Shown here: piece by piece, positions 33,559-43,743 of the stretch
How the letters are laid out: each line of letters begins with the position of its first letter
Position numbering within the stretch: position 1 is the first letter of the stretch
DNA from: Clostridiales bacterium
GTDB taxonomy: Bacteria > Bacillota > Clostridia > Lachnospirales > Lachnospiraceae
Assembly: GCA_018366495.1 (NCBI GenBank)
Contig: JAGZHZ010000010.1
Span: forward strand, 1 to 64,000
Direction: 5' to 3'
Length of the DNA stretch: 64,000 nucleotides
Translations under genes and position numbers: made by a program
The notes under the pieces: model-generated
What the model was told of the DNA's origin: nothing
What the model saw: the letters and a program-made list of their open reading frames with translations, nothing else
Database searches by the model: none

Positions 33559-33656
33559 TGTTCTTTCCTCCTCTTGTCTTGTTTCGATATCTTGGCATCG
33601 TATTTTATTTCTGCCGTCTATCGCATTATACCGTATCTGGCTCCATTTTTCCATCC

Positions 33657-34526
33657 TTAATTTTGACAACTTTTTCCTAATCTCTGTCCCATCTGAACCT
33701 TTGTCTCAATTCCTTTTCTGGTATTGGCCAAAAAAGTCTCTTCCAAGGCAATCCTGTCTTTCTGAATAAACAGAATAATCGTAGATCCTCCAAACTCGAA
33801 ATATCCTTTTTCTTCTCCTTTTCGGACAATCCCTTCTTCTTTTTCATTACAGATTCTTCCAACCATCAATGCTCCGACTTCCATCTGCACCAAAGTGCCA
33901 AACATCCTTGTTTTTAGCAGAGTATATTCTCTTGCATTCTGTTTAAAAACAGGAACAGATTCAACTGCAATCGGATTTACTGTATGAAATTTTCCCGGAA
34001 TATAATAATTGCATGATTTATATCCTGATGCTGGGTAACAGTAGCGGTGATAATCCTCCACAGACAGACGAATCACCACGGCATATCCACCTAAAAAACG
34101 CTCAGCCAGCTTTTGGCTGTCCAATAACTGTCTCAGGGAATATGTGCTGTGTTTGATCTCAAAGCAAGACTTTTCATCAATCGGATATGCCAGAACTTTT
34201 CCATCAGAAGGACTGACCAGAATCTCTTCTCTTGTATCCATAAGCCGTTCTGACGGCTTGATTTTCCTTGTAAAAAAATCATTGTAACAGCGATATCGGC
34301 ATTTTTCATACGGCGTCATGTCGATACCGGCTCCCTTGATAAACGGTCTGATCAGCCATCTGGATAAACGGCTGTCCAGAAATTTTCCGCATACGACAGA
34401 GAATGCCGGCTGTACGAGAGGTTTCAGAGCCATTCTTCCCCAGACCGTCGTATATAATGTTTTTAAAATTTTATCCTGAAGATTTTCTTTCTCGCAGATT
34501 GTTCCGTCAAGCTCCTGATATTTCAT
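33657..34526 (-). CDS. psd: Phosphatidylserine decarboxylase
   Basis: Psd converts phosphatidylserine to phosphatidylethanolamine using a pyruvoyl group formed by self-cleavage. The 289-residue protein shows the family triad: SPSDGKV near residues 108-114, DYHRYCYP near 157-164, and the cleavage site FGGST near 244-248. It follows pssA, which makes its substrate. Phosphatidylethanolamine synthesis is thus encoded here in two adjacent genes. Confidence 0.95.
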   Translation of the reverse strand: MKYQELDGTICEKENLQDKILKTLYTTVWGRMALKPLVQPAFSVVCGKFLDSRLSRWLIRPFIKGAGIDMTPYEKCRYRCYNDFFTRKIKPSERLMDTREEILVSPSDGKVLAYPIDEKSCFEIKHSTYSLRQLLDSQKLAERFLGGYAVVIRLSVEDYHRYCYPASGYKSCNYYIPGKFHTVNPIAVESVPVFKQNAREYTLLKTRMFGTLVQMEVGALMVGRICNEKEEGIVRKGEEKGYFEFGGSTIILFIQKDRIALEETFLANTRKGIETKVQMGQRLGKSCQN

Positions 34527-34559
34527 CTTATCTTCCTTTCCTGAACAAATAGCAGTTCT

Positions 34560-35189
34560 TTAAAATACATGAAGCAATTTTGCCAAAATCACCACGCCAA
34601 GTCCGATAAACACTGCCATCATCTTATTCCCCGGTTTATAGACCTTGATATTGCTCACAAATAAAATAGCAACTGCCACCATCACACCGATCAGCACCCG
34701 TAAATAAACTACATTTCCAAAATAAGGGCGCATCAGATATACAAGTGGAAAAATAATGGCAATGGATGTCACTGGCAGACCCTGATAATATTTTCGGACC
34801 TGATGAGTTTCCTTCTGGCGTTTTTCTTCCATCACATTAAAATATCCGAGACGGATCACTGCTGCAAGAACATATAAACACATTGCGCTCATTCCCCAGA
34901 ATCCTCTGAGTCCCAGCCCATATCCCAGAAAAGCTGGAAATGCTCCAAAGCAGATCAGATCACATAAGGAATCAATCTGTATGCCAAACTGTTTTTCATC
35001 TTCTGTCCTGTCCATTGCTCTTGCTACCTTTCCATCCAGCATATCACAGATACCTGAAATTACAAGACATGCAATCGCCGTTCCAAATTTCCCTTCCAAA
35101 GCCTGCGTCATTCCAATGACAGAGCTGATCAGCCCCAGATACGTTAAAATGACAGAATAATTATAAAATCCTATCCACAAAGTCTTCAT
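34560..35189 (-). CDS. pssA: CDP-diacylglycerol--serine O-phosphatidyltransferase
   Basis: This membrane enzyme makes phosphatidylserine. The CDP-alcohol phosphotransferase signature is complete: CDMLDGKVARAMDRT followed by GIQIDSLCD (D-x2-D-G-x2-A-R ... G-x3-D-x3-D) near residues 47-77. About six membrane segments make up the remaining sequence. Its ATG overlaps the end of the UPF0104 gene by four bases, so the two are translationally coupled. Confidence 0.94.
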   Translation of the reverse strand: MKTLWIGFYNYSVILTYLGLISSVIGMTQALEGKFGTAIACLVISGICDMLDGKVARAMDRTEDEKQFGIQIDSLCDLICFGAFPAFLGYGLGLRGFWGMSAMCLYVLAAVIRLGYFNVMEEKRQKETHQVRKYYQGLPVTSIAIIFPLVYLMRPYFGNVVYLRVLIGVMVAVAILFVSNIKVYKPGNKMMAVFIGLGVVILAKLLHVF

Positions 35190-36268
35190 GCTCCTTCCCT
35201 CATCCTGCGTCTTTTTTCTGACGCGCGAGTAATTGTAATATGTGTATAAATCGTCACAGCTGCACTGATCAAAATCAAAGCATAATAACTGATCCCTCTG
35301 CTTAAAAGCAGACCGGAATAAATACTGCTTCCAAAAATCGGTCCAAACATGGAAAGAAATAGCGTTTCACTTGCACCGACTCCGCCAGGAAGAGGAAGCA
35401 TATCAACCGCCACGGAAATAACAGCCTGCAGTAATACGATGTCTGTCCAGTTTGCCCCACGCAGCCCCAGAGAACAGTACACCAGATAAGTCACAAAAAA
35501 CAGAATAAATCTCTGTAAAATTGAGAGCAGCAATACGTTTATAATCACCATTTTATGTGACTTAAAATAATCCGAAGCTTTTCCATATTTGTCCATTGCT
35601 TTTGACAATTTTTCTAATCTGGATTCACGATGTTTCATCACATGAAATTTTACCAGAATATTATGACCTAAAATCATCAGTTTTTTTGTCAGTCCCGGCA
35701 TAAATACGAGAATCATCATAAAAGCAATACAGCCCACATTCAACAAAAGTCCCAGATAAAAGAAAAATTTTGTTTTTGCCATATAGGTTGAAATCAAATC
35801 ATGATGAAATAAAATCACTCCTGCGCCTACCACAACCAGTACAAATTTATACGCAATCGTTACAATCATCAGCACCAGAGTAGAAATCGACACATCAATA
35901 TTTTCTTTACTCATATAATAAATCTGTGCTGGCTGTCCCCCGCTTGCTGAAGGGGTGATACAACTGTAAAAAAATCCGACAAAACTATATTTTATGCAAT
36001 GGATAAATGGCGCATGAATTTTTAAAGAACGCATCATGTAAAAGATGATCGTAGATTCTCCGCTTACAAAAAAGACAACCAGAATCACTCCTGCACATAA
36101 ATATAATTTGTTCGCTTTCTGTATGGAATCCCAGATTCCTCCCAGTTCCTGATCTTTAAATAAAAGGAAAAATGTACCCACGCAAAGCAAAATCAAAAAT
36201 AATATCTGGAAGATATTTTTTTTATTTTTCTTTAAGAAATTCACTTTCGCCTTCTTTCTCCTTCCCAC
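35186..36268 (-). CDS. UPF0104 integral membrane protein (MprF flippase-domain-like)
   Basis: The 360-residue protein has eight or so membrane segments and the family features FYSCITPSASGGQPAQIYYM near residues 95-114 and LPLPGGVGASETLF near 293-306. It resembles the N-terminal flippase-like domain of lysylphosphatidylglycerol synthase without the synthase domain. Its position directly before pssA and psd suggests movement of a phospholipid or lipid precursor across the membrane, which is inference. Confidence 0.88.
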   Translation of the reverse strand: MGRRKKAKVNFLKKNKKNIFQILFLILLCVGTFFLLFKDQELGGIWDSIQKANKLYLCAGVILVVFFVSGESTIIFYMMRSLKIHAPFIHCIKYSFVGFFYSCITPSASGGQPAQIYYMSKENIDVSISTLVLMIVTIAYKFVLVVVGAGVILFHHDLISTYMAKTKFFFYLGLLLNVGCIAFMMILVFMPGLTKKLMILGHNILVKFHVMKHRESRLEKLSKAMDKYGKASDYFKSHKMVIINVLLLSILQRFILFFVTYLVYCSLGLRGANWTDIVLLQAVISVAVDMLPLPGGVGASETLFLSMFGPIFGSSIYSGLLLSRGISYYALILISAAVTIYTHITITRASEKRRRMREGA

Positions 36269-36294
36269 CTTTTAAAGAGTTAAAAAACTCCCTT

Positions 36295-36993
36295 TCATGA
36301 TTTTAACAGTAAATTTGAAATCTTACAATTACATTTTTCAAAAACAGCCATAAATTTTAAATAATAATTCTTCTTATTTGCCAGATAATACGATCCTTCC
36401 GCCAGTAAAATTCCCCCTGCAATGTCAATCAGATAGTGCTGCTTCGTAAATTGAGTGGAAGCGCACACAAGAAGCGCAAAAATGCAGGAAAAAATCCGAT
36501 ACCATTTTGGTATCTTTTTTTCACCCCGGATTGTGATAAAGCAAAACCAGCTCACAAGACAATGAATCGACGGAAATAAATTTGTCGGCTGATCCATCTC
36601 ATATAATCGGTTCATCAAAAGTGCACTGAGTGAATTTCCTGCGATCTCGGGTCTTATATTTGTCGTTGGAAAGAAAATAAAAATCAGCCCGCAAACTAAT
36701 CTTGTCGGCATTTCTGCTGCGACAAAGCGATAAAAATGTTCCTTTCCCAAATGGGCAGCCATGATGTAGTTGATTCCCCAAAACAGGTAACATCCGAAGT
36801 AAATATAGACAAACTCCGGAATTACAGGGATCGCCTGATCCAGCTTTGTTGTCAGGTCATAATGATGCCATCCTTTTGTGATCTGTGCAGCCCCAAAATA
36901 AACAAGCGAATTCCATGTAAAAATCGCAATCAGCGGAATAATACTGTACAATTTAATCCAAGGATCTATATATTTTTTTAGCCATGTTTTCAT
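36295..36993 (-). CDS. PAP2-superfamily membrane phosphatase
   Basis: This protein of about 232 residues has five to six membrane segments and two of the three phosphatase signature motifs: FPSIHCLVS near residue 140 and TKQHYLIDIAGG near 185, with the catalytic histidines. The first motif (K-x6-R-P) is not obvious, as in the inositol-phosphorylceramide-synthase-like branch. It may dephosphorylate a lipid phosphate such as phosphatidylglycerophosphate or undecaprenyl pyrophosphate. The ATG at 36993 has GGGAGG close upstream; the ATG at 37005 is an alternative. It heads the lipid cluster. Confidence 0.83.
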   Translation of the reverse strand: MKTWLKKYIDPWIKLYSIIPLIAIFTWNSLVYFGAAQITKGWHHYDLTTKLDQAIPVIPEFVYIYFGCYLFWGINYIMAAHLGKEHFYRFVAAEMPTRLVCGLIFIFFPTTNIRPEIAGNSLSALLMNRLYEMDQPTNLFPSIHCLVSWFCFITIRGEKKIPKWYRIFSCIFALLVCASTQFTKQHYLIDIAGGILLAEGSYYLANKKNYYLKFMAVFEKCNCKISNLLLKS

Positions 36994-37057
36994 TTTTCCT
37001 CCCATCCCACGCTTCCTGCTTCTTTATTTTCTATTTTCCCACCTTACTGTCTGAAAA

Positions 37058-37104
37058 CAAAAAAAGCAGAAATGCCAAAGTCTGATCCAGCATTCCCGCT
37101 TTTT
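37058..37104. terminator. Terminator after ilvA
   Basis: AAAAAGC-GGGAATGC pairs with GCATTTCT-GCTTTTT around a short loop. The A- and T-rich ends give U-runs on both strands. On the minus strand it ends the ilvA transcript before the lipid cluster. Confidence 0.75.
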
Positions 37105-37209
37105 CTGTTTTCGTCATTTGGTTATTCTATTCCGTCTCTTTTTCTGCCAAAGACTACTATTTCATTTGTCCACACTCTTTTAGTCCTGGAAACGGATCTT
37201 AAATAATTT

Positions 37210-38421
37210 TTATAAGTTCGGACGAATTAATTTCGGTCGATATCCCTGTTCTTTTAATGCTTCTACAATCTTTGCCTTATGATCTGTGCCAAAAGCTTCC
37301 AGCGTAATCTTTAATTCTACCGCTGCATTGCGATTTGTGCTGACAAACTGGTTATGATCCAGTTTAATTACATTTCCCTGTGCTTCCGCAATCACAGATG
37401 CCACTCTGACTAATTCACCCGGCTTATCCGGAAGAAGAACAGATACGGTAAAGATACGGTCTCTCTGGATCAGGCCATGCTGAACTACAGAAGCCATTGT
37501 GATGACATCCATATTTCCGCCGCTTAAGACAGAGACAATTTTTTTGCCTTTTACGGAAAGATGTTTTAAAGCTGCCACTGTCAAAAGTCCTGAGTTTTCT
37601 ACAATCATTTTATGATTTTCAACCATATCGAGAAATGCAACAATCAATTCATCATCTTCCACTGTGATGATTTCATCCAGATTTTCCTGAAGATAAGGGA
37701 AAATATTTGTTCCCGGCGTCTTTACTGCTGTACCGTCAGCGATTGTGCTGACAGAAGGAAGTGTTGTCACTTTTCCCTCTTCAAATGAACATTGGAGACA
37801 ATTTGCGCCTGCAGGCTCTACGCCAATCACCTTGATTTTTGGATTTAACATTTTGGCAAGTGTGGAGACACCCGTGGCAAGTCCGCCTCCGCCTACCGGA
37901 ACCAAAATATAATCAACGAGCGGAAGTTCTTTAAAAATCTCCATTGCTATCGTTCCCTGGCCTGTCGCCACAGCCAGATCATCAAATGGATGAATAAAAG
38001 TATAGCCTTCTTTTTCAGCCAACTCATATGCATATGCGCATGCTTCATCATATACATTTCCATATAAGACAACTTCTGCACCATAGCTCTTTGTGCGGTT
38101 TACTTTAATCAGCGGAGTCGTTGTAGGCATTACAATCACTGCCTTTACGCCGTATTCTTTTGCTGCGTATGCCACACCCTGCGCATGGTTTCCAGCTGAT
38201 GCCGTAATTAAGCCATGCTGTTTTTCTTCTTCGCTCAATGTACTGATCTTATAATATGCACCGCGGATTTTGTACGCCCCTGTCACCTGCATATTTTCTG
38301 GCTTTAAAAACACTCGGTTTCCCGTCTGCGCACTCAGATATGGACTGTAAATCAGCTTTGTCTCCTGTGTGACTTTTTGTACAATCTCTGCAGCTTCTTC
38401 AAATTTCTCCAATGTTAACAT
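37210..38421 (-). CDS. ilvA: Threonine ammonia-lyase with C-terminal ACT domain
   Basis: The PLP enzyme deaminates threonine to 2-oxobutyrate. The PLP lysine lies in VTGAYKIRGAYY near residues 47-58 and the phosphate loop is VGGGGLATG near 174-182. Residues 325-403 form a single ACT-like domain (FTVSVLLPDKPGELVRVASV). At 403 residues it resembles the shorter ilvA/tdcB type with one ACT module rather than the 510-residue biosynthetic form, so it may be either biosynthetic or catabolic. Confidence 0.92.
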   Translation of the reverse strand: MLTLEKFEEAAEIVQKVTQETKLIYSPYLSAQTGNRVFLKPENMQVTGAYKIRGAYYKISTLSEEEKQHGLITASAGNHAQGVAYAAKEYGVKAVIVMPTTTPLIKVNRTKSYGAEVVLYGNVYDEACAYAYELAEKEGYTFIHPFDDLAVATGQGTIAMEIFKELPLVDYILVPVGGGGLATGVSTLAKMLNPKIKVIGVEPAGANCLQCSFEEGKVTTLPSVSTIADGTAVKTPGTNIFPYLQENLDEIITVEDDELIVAFLDMVENHKMIVENSGLLTVAALKHLSVKGKKIVSVLSGGNMDVITMASVVQHGLIQRDRIFTVSVLLPDKPGELVRVASVIAEAQGNVIKLDHNQFVSTNRNAAVELKITLEAFGTDHKAKIVEALKEQGYRPKLIRPNL

Positions 38422-38447
38422 CTTTCGTCATCCTTTCCTTCTCATGT

Positions 38448-39383
38448 CTACTCCTGCGGCTTTACATCAAACAAAGCATTCACAAATTCATCTGAATCAA
38501 ATTTCTGTAAGTCGTCAATACTCTCTCCCACACCTATATATTTAACCGGGATGCCCAGCTCAGAATGGATTGCAACTGCAATTCCTCCCTTTGCTGTCCC
38601 GTCCAGCTTTGTCAGGATAATACCTGTGATGTCGGCAACGTCTTTAAATTCCCTGGCCTGAGCCAGTGCATTCTGCCCTGTTGTTCCGTCCAGAACGACC
38701 AGTGTTTCTCTGTATGCTTCCGGATATTCCCGTTCTAAAATCCGGTTTATTTTTCCAAGTTCTGCCATTAAATTCTTTTTATTGTGCAGTCTCCCTGCAG
38801 TATCGCACAGCAGCACGTCTGCATGTCTTGCTTTTGCCGCTGATACCGCATCATAGACAACAGATGCCGGATCAGATCCTTCCTGTCCGCCAATCATTTC
38901 AACTCCCGCACGGTTTGCCCATTCAGAAAGCTGTTCTCCTGCCGCAGCGCGAAACGTATCGGCAGCTGCCAGAATAACTTTCTTTCCCTGATCTTTCAAT
39001 TTACCTGCCAGTTTTCCAACGCTCGTCGTTTTTCCTACACCGTTGACGCCGATCACCAGCACAACAGATTTTCTGTTTTCAAATTCATATGCCGTCTCAC
39101 CGACATTCATCTCTTCTTTAATACTGTCAATAAGCAACTGCTTGCACTGCACCGGATCTTTAATCTTCTGTTCTTTGACCTTTCTTTTTAAGTCCTCAAT
39201 AATGGAAGTCGTGGCATTGATTCCCAGATCTCCCATGATCAAAATCTCCTCGATTTCTTCGTAAAAATCATCATCAATACTGGAAAATCCGCTGAAAATC
39301 GAGTCAATTCCTTTTACAATATTCTCTCTTGTCTTGGAAAGCCCTTCCACCAGCCTCTTAAAAAAGCCTTTTTTCTCTCCCAT
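38448..39383 (-). CDS. ftsY: Signal recognition particle receptor FtsY
   Basis: FtsY is the SRP receptor GTPase that docks Ffh-ribosome complexes at the membrane. The ATG at 39383 has GGAGG upstream and gives 311 residues; the longer frame to 39416 only overlaps smc. The NG domain shows GVNGVGKTTSVGKLAG near residues 111-126, DTAGR and TKLDGTAKGG. There is no long acidic A domain, only a short amphipathic N-terminus (FFKRLVEGLSKTRENIV). It follows smc in a conserved order. Confidence 0.96.
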   Translation of the reverse strand: MGEKKGFFKRLVEGLSKTRENIVKGIDSIFSGFSSIDDDFYEEIEEILIMGDLGINATTSIIEDLKRKVKEQKIKDPVQCKQLLIDSIKEEMNVGETAYEFENRKSVVLVIGVNGVGKTTSVGKLAGKLKDQGKKVILAAADTFRAAAGEQLSEWANRAGVEMIGGQEGSDPASVVYDAVSAAKARHADVLLCDTAGRLHNKKNLMAELGKINRILEREYPEAYRETLVVLDGTTGQNALAQAREFKDVADITGIILTKLDGTAKGGIAVAIHSELGIPVKYIGVGESIDDLQKFDSDEFVNALFDVKPQE

Positions 39384-39393
39384 TTTTCTCCTC

Positions 39394-42300
39394 CTATTCT
39401 TCCAACTCCTCTTCAATCAGATTTACTGATACGAGTGTAGACACTCCCTTTTCCTGCATTGTAATCCCGTATAAACGGTCTGCTGCTTCCATCGTGCCTC
39501 GTCTATGAGTAATAATAATAAATTGTGTGTTTTTTGTCAACTTGTGCAGATATTTTGCATAACGGCTGACATTGGAATCATCCAATGCAGCTTCTATCTC
39601 ATCTAAAAGACAGAAGGGAGAAGGTTTTAAATTCTGAATCGCAAACAACAGTGCAATCGCTGTCAAAGCTTTTTCTCCCCCGGAAAGCTGCATCATATTT
39701 TGTAGCTTCTTTCCCGGCGGCTGTGCAATAATACGAATGCCAGCTTCCAAAAGGTCTTCCCCTTCCATCAGCTCCAATGTTCCTTTTCCGCCGCCGAACA
39801 ACTGTTTAAATGCTTTGTCAAATTCAGCCTGGATCTGTGCAAATTTTTCTTTAAACTGCATTCGCATTCCCTCATCCAACTCTTTGATAATCTTTTCAAG
39901 AGCCTGTTTTGCCTGTGTCAGATCTTCATGCTGCGTATTCAAAAATGTGTGCCGTTCTGACAGCTCTTTATATTCCTCAATCGCATTGACATTGACATTT
40001 CCCAGAGCGCGAATCTCATTTTTTAGCTGTCCAATCTGTTTTTTGATTTCTGCACTGTCTTTCCATTCTTCTTTTTGGTATGGCGCTGCCTGTCCCGGAG
40101 TCAGTTCATATTCTTCCCACAGATAATGGATTCTATTTTCCTTCCATTCTTCTGTCTTTTCTTTTTGTGCATTCAGACGGAAAAGTTCTTTATCCAGCAT
40201 ATTGACCTTCTCAGAAATCTCTTCCCTTTTCTGAAAGAAAGCCTTATATTCTTTGTTCTGTTCTTCTCTTTGTCTGTCCAATTCTTCTATCTGTGATCTT
40301 GATTCTTTTTCCTGTTCCTCAAGCTGCTCCATTTTCTTTTTTGTGTCTTCAATCTCTTCTTCTTTTTTTCTTTTTTCTTCTCGTTCCTGATGCTGTTTTA
40401 TCTCTAAATCCTTCTGTTCCTGAAGAAGATTCTGAATTTCTGCCAGAATACGGTTTAAATCGTGTTCCACATACGTTTTTTTCTGAGTGACGGCTGCTTT
40501 TTGTATCCCGATATCAGCCGATTCGGCAAGATGCATCTCCTGTTTCTTTTTCTTTTCCGTCAGAACTGCCTGATCTGATTCAATCTGACGCTCTGTCTGT
40601 TTTTCTTTCTGAATGGACTGGTCAATTTCCCGCTCAATCTGTTTCTTTCCTTCGGTGATTTCCAGAACTTGACTTTCCAGTTCAGAAGACTCCATTTTCA
40701 GGCTGACATATCCTGCTCTTGTCTCTGCATTTTTATTTTTCATCTGTGTCAGTTTCATCGCAGTTGTATTCTGATCCAGATACTCTTTTTGCAGCTGTTC
40801 TTTTAGTTTCACAATCTCGTCTCGTTTTTCTGCCCGTTTCTTTCTGTTCTTTTCCGTCTCTTCCTGAAGATTCAGAAGCTCCTCTTTCAGATTCTGGACA
40901 CGTTTTGTCATCTCTTCAATCTCTCTTCTTCTGCCCAGAAGATTATTTGTATTTTTAAACGCTCCTCCTGTCATGGAACCGCCTGGATTTAAAGATTCCC
41001 CTTCCAGTGTCACAATACGCAGAGAATAGGAATATTTTCTTGCCAGTGCAATCGCATGGTCAATTTCATCAACCACCACGGTCTTTCCAAGCAGATACTG
41101 GACAATACTGCTGTATTTTCTATCTGCCTTCACAAGTGTGCTGGCAAGTCCAATCACTCCTGCCTCCTCTAAAGCTTTCACTGCTGAAAAAGATCCTCTT
41201 TCTTTGACGGCAGTCAAAGGCAAAAATGTCGCACGTCCATATCCATTTTTTTTCAAATATGAAATCATCCGCTTCGCTGTCTCTTCATCCTCTGTTACAA
41301 TATTTTGTACACTGCCTCCAAGCGCTGTCTCAATCGCTGTCTCATATGATTTTTCCACTTGAATCAGATCAGCAACCACACCCAGAATCCCTTTTTCTGT
41401 CTTCTTTTTTTCCATGACACGACGGATACTGTTTCCATATCCGTCATATCTCTCTGTAATGTGTATCAGCGATTCCAGTCTGGATGCTTCTCTATGATAC
41501 ACTGCCTGATCCCTCTCTATCTTCTGCATTTGATCAGACAGAACTTTCTGCATTTTTTCTGTTTCCTTTTCCAGACTGCTGCCCTTTTGTTCCAGCGCTT
41601 CAATTTGCGTTTTTCTTTCATTCGCATCTTTTTCCAGCGCTTCAATCATACTTTCCTGTTCGGATTCTTCACTGCGCAGACGCAAAATTTTCTGGCTCAA
41701 TTCTGCTTTTCGTATACCGATCTGTTCCAGCATAGTGTCATATCGCTGCATCCGCACTTTTGTAGAAGAACGCCCATTTAAAAGAGAAATAATTGCGTCT
41801 TTCCCTTCCTGAATACTCTGCTCCGCCTGTTCGATCTCTGTCAAAAGCTGCTGCCTTTCATTTTCATTTTCTGCTTCCTTTGCGCAGAACATCTCAAGGT
41901 GGTGCTCTACTTCTTTTAATTCTTCCAGATATGTTTCTTTTTGTTCTGTATGAATTTTTAAATTTTTACCGATCGTCTCCATTCTCTCGGTATAATGTTT
42001 TTCATTTTGTAAAATAGAATGAATCTGTTCCTCAAACAGCTGAATCTGATTTTCCATCCCCTGATTCTTCATCATGGACTCATTTCTCTGTGATTTTAAC
42101 GTCTCAATCCGTCCATTCAGATTTTCCAGCCCGCATTCCATTTTCTCATAGTCAGATTTTATGTGTTCCTGCTGAGTTTTTGCTGTTTTCAGTTCTTCTT
42201 CCGTCGTCTCACATTTCTCATTCAGTTCTGCCAGAAGTGTGCGGATACGTTTCATTTCCATTAAAAATAAATTGACATCGAATGTTTTTAGTTTTTCTCT

Positions 42301-42954
42301 TCTGTCCAGATACACTTTTGCCTTTTCTGACTGGCGCTCCAGAGGTCCTAATTGTTTTGTCAGTTCATTTAAAATATCACAGACACGCACTAAATTTTTC
42401 TGCTCGTCTTCCAGTTTTTTCTGTGCCGTCGCTTTTCTGCGCTTAAATTTGACAATCCCAGCTGCTTCATCAAATAATTCTCTTCTTTCCTCCGGTCTTC
42501 CGCTTAAGATTTTATCAATCTGCCCTTGTCCGATAATCGAATATCCTTCTTTTCCGATACCGGTGTCGTAAAACATTTCATTGATATCCTTCAGTCGGCA
42601 CGCCGTTCCATTCAGCAGATATTCACTCTCGCCGGAACGATAAAGTCTTCTCGTTACCGTCACTTCTTTGTATGATACTGGAAGTTTTCCGTCACGATTG
42701 TCAAGTGTAATGGCTACTGACGCATAGCTGAGAGGTTTTCTGTTTTCTGTTCCTGCAAAAATCACATCCTGCATATTTCCGCCTCGCAGCTGTTTAGCGC
42801 TCTGTTCTCCCAAAACCCAGCGCACCGCATCCGCCACATTGCTCTTTCCGCTTCCATTGGGTCCTACAATTCCTGTGATTCCATTGTGAAACTGCAGCAA
42901 AATTTTATTGGCAAAGGATTTAAAACCCTGTATCTCAATACTTTTTAAATACAT
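39394..42954 (-). CDS. smc: Chromosome partition protein Smc
   Basis: SMC is the ATPase of the condensin complex. The 1186-residue protein has an N-terminal Walker A (GPNGSGKSN at 32-40), two long coiled coils (about 170-500 and 670-1010), a hinge near 520-630 with GGSVQNIV, and a C-terminal signature LSGGEKALTAIALLFA followed by Walker B FCLLDEIEAALDD. It overlaps the end of rnc by ten bases. Confidence 0.97.
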   Translation of the reverse strand: MYLKSIEIQGFKSFANKILLQFHNGITGIVGPNGSGKSNVADAVRWVLGEQSAKQLRGGNMQDVIFAGTENRKPLSYASVAITLDNRDGKLPVSYKEVTVTRRLYRSGESEYLLNGTACRLKDINEMFYDTGIGKEGYSIIGQGQIDKILSGRPEERRELFDEAAGIVKFKRRKATAQKKLEDEQKNLVRVCDILNELTKQLGPLERQSEKAKVYLDRREKLKTFDVNLFLMEMKRIRTLLAELNEKCETTEEELKTAKTQQEHIKSDYEKMECGLENLNGRIETLKSQRNESMMKNQGMENQIQLFEEQIHSILQNEKHYTERMETIGKNLKIHTEQKETYLEELKEVEHHLEMFCAKEAENENERQQLLTEIEQAEQSIQEGKDAIISLLNGRSSTKVRMQRYDTMLEQIGIRKAELSQKILRLRSEESEQESMIEALEKDANERKTQIEALEQKGSSLEKETEKMQKVLSDQMQKIERDQAVYHREASRLESLIHITERYDGYGNSIRRVMEKKKTEKGILGVVADLIQVEKSYETAIETALGGSVQNIVTEDEETAKRMISYLKKNGYGRATFLPLTAVKERGSFSAVKALEEAGVIGLASTLVKADRKYSSIVQYLLGKTVVVDEIDHAIALARKYSYSLRIVTLEGESLNPGGSMTGGAFKNTNNLLGRRREIEEMTKRVQNLKEELLNLQEETEKNRKKRAEKRDEIVKLKEQLQKEYLDQNTTAMKLTQMKNKNAETRAGYVSLKMESSELESQVLEITEGKKQIEREIDQSIQKEKQTERQIESDQAVLTEKKKKQEMHLAESADIGIQKAAVTQKKTYVEHDLNRILAEIQNLLQEQKDLEIKQHQEREEKRKKEEEIEDTKKKMEQLEEQEKESRSQIEELDRQREEQNKEYKAFFQKREEISEKVNMLDKELFRLNAQKEKTEEWKENRIHYLWEEYELTPGQAAPYQKEEWKDSAEIKKQIGQLKNEIRALGNVNVNAIEEYKELSERHTFLNTQHEDLTQAKQALEKIIKELDEGMRMQFKEKFAQIQAEFDKAFKQLFGGGKGTLELMEGEDLLEAGIRIIAQPPGKKLQNMMQLSGGEKALTAIALLFAIQNLKPSPFCLLDEIEAALDDSNVSRYAKYLHKLTKNTQFIIITHRRGTMEAADRLYGITMQEKGVSTLVSVNLIEEELEE

Positions 42955-43658
42955 GTGCCTTCTATCTTTCCTTTCAAAGTGATGATTGCACGGTAGGCAG
43001 CTTCCTGTTCAGCTCCTTTTTTCGTATGTCCTGTGCCTCTTGCGATCACTTTTTCTCCAATCAGAACGTCTACAAAAAACTTCTTGTCATGATCCGGACC
43101 TTCTTCACCGGCAAGCACATAAGAGATACCGTCCTCTTTAAAATCCCCCTGCACAATTTCCTGTAAAATAGTCTTGCTATCGTAAAAGAGCTTTTTATGT
43201 TCAATATCTTTTAATATAAAACGATGAATAAACTCTTTTGCATTAGCAAAACCACCATCCAGATAAATCGCTCCGATCACTGCCTCCATTGCATCTGATA
43301 CAATCGAATCTCTCTTTCTTCCTCCTGTCAGTTCCTCGCCTTTTCCTAATCTCAGATAATTTCCAAGTTCCAATTCTCTTGCACACAATGCCAATGTCGG
43401 TTCGCACACAATACTTGCCCGAAACTTTGTCAGATCCCCCTCCGGCATTTCTGGGTAATGTATAAATAAAAATTCACTGCTGACAATTTCTAAAACCGCA
43501 TCGCCTAAAAATTCCAGCCGTTCATTATCCTTTAGGCCTTCCATTTTATGTTCGTTTGCAAAAGAGCTATGTGTCACCGCCTGTTTCAGCAGTTCAAAAC
43601 TTCTGAACTTGTAACCGCTCTTTCTTTCCAATTCTTTGATTGACCAATTGCTCTGCAT
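42945..43658 (-). CDS. rnc: Ribonuclease III
   Basis: RNase III cleaves double-stranded RNA in rRNA processing. The catalytic motif NERLEFLGDAVLEI is at residues 44-57, and DAMEAVIGAIYLD near 122-134. A double-stranded-RNA-binding domain occupies the last 75 residues (GTGHTKKGAEQEAAYRAI). The 237-residue length is normal. It is preceded by a strong hairpin after acpP. Confidence 0.96.
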   Translation of the reverse strand: MQSNWSIKELERKSGYKFRSFELLKQAVTHSSFANEHKMEGLKDNERLEFLGDAVLEIVSSEFLFIHYPEMPEGDLTKFRASIVCEPTLALCARELELGNYLRLGKGEELTGGRKRDSIVSDAMEAVIGAIYLDGGFANAKEFIHRFILKDIEHKKLFYDSKTILQEIVQGDFKEDGISYVLAGEEGPDHDKKFFVDVLIGEKVIARGTGHTKKGAEQEAAYRAIITLKGKIEGTCI

Positions 43659-43687
43659 ACTCTTTCCCCTTCTTTTCCATATGAAAT

Positions 43688-43719
43688 GGGGGCAGTCGCA
43701 GTATCATTGCGACGCCCCC
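43688..43719 (-). promoter_or_regulatory. Very stable hairpin between acpP and rnc
   Basis: GGGGGC-GTCGCA pairs with TGCGAC-T-GCCCCC on the minus strand, a stem of 12 bp with one bulge. No U-run follows on the minus strand, so it probably stabilises the acpP message or dampens rnc expression rather than ending transcription. It might also be an RNase III target, which would give feedback. Confidence 0.65.
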
Positions 43720-43743
43720 CTGCTTTTTCTTTTTGTTTATTCA

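Noticed and set aside
37210..38421. Serine/threonine racemase or cysteine synthase instead of threonine ammonia-lyase
   Set aside because: The GGGGL loop, the AYKIRGAYY lysine motif and a C-terminal ACT domain together favour threonine ammonia-lyase.
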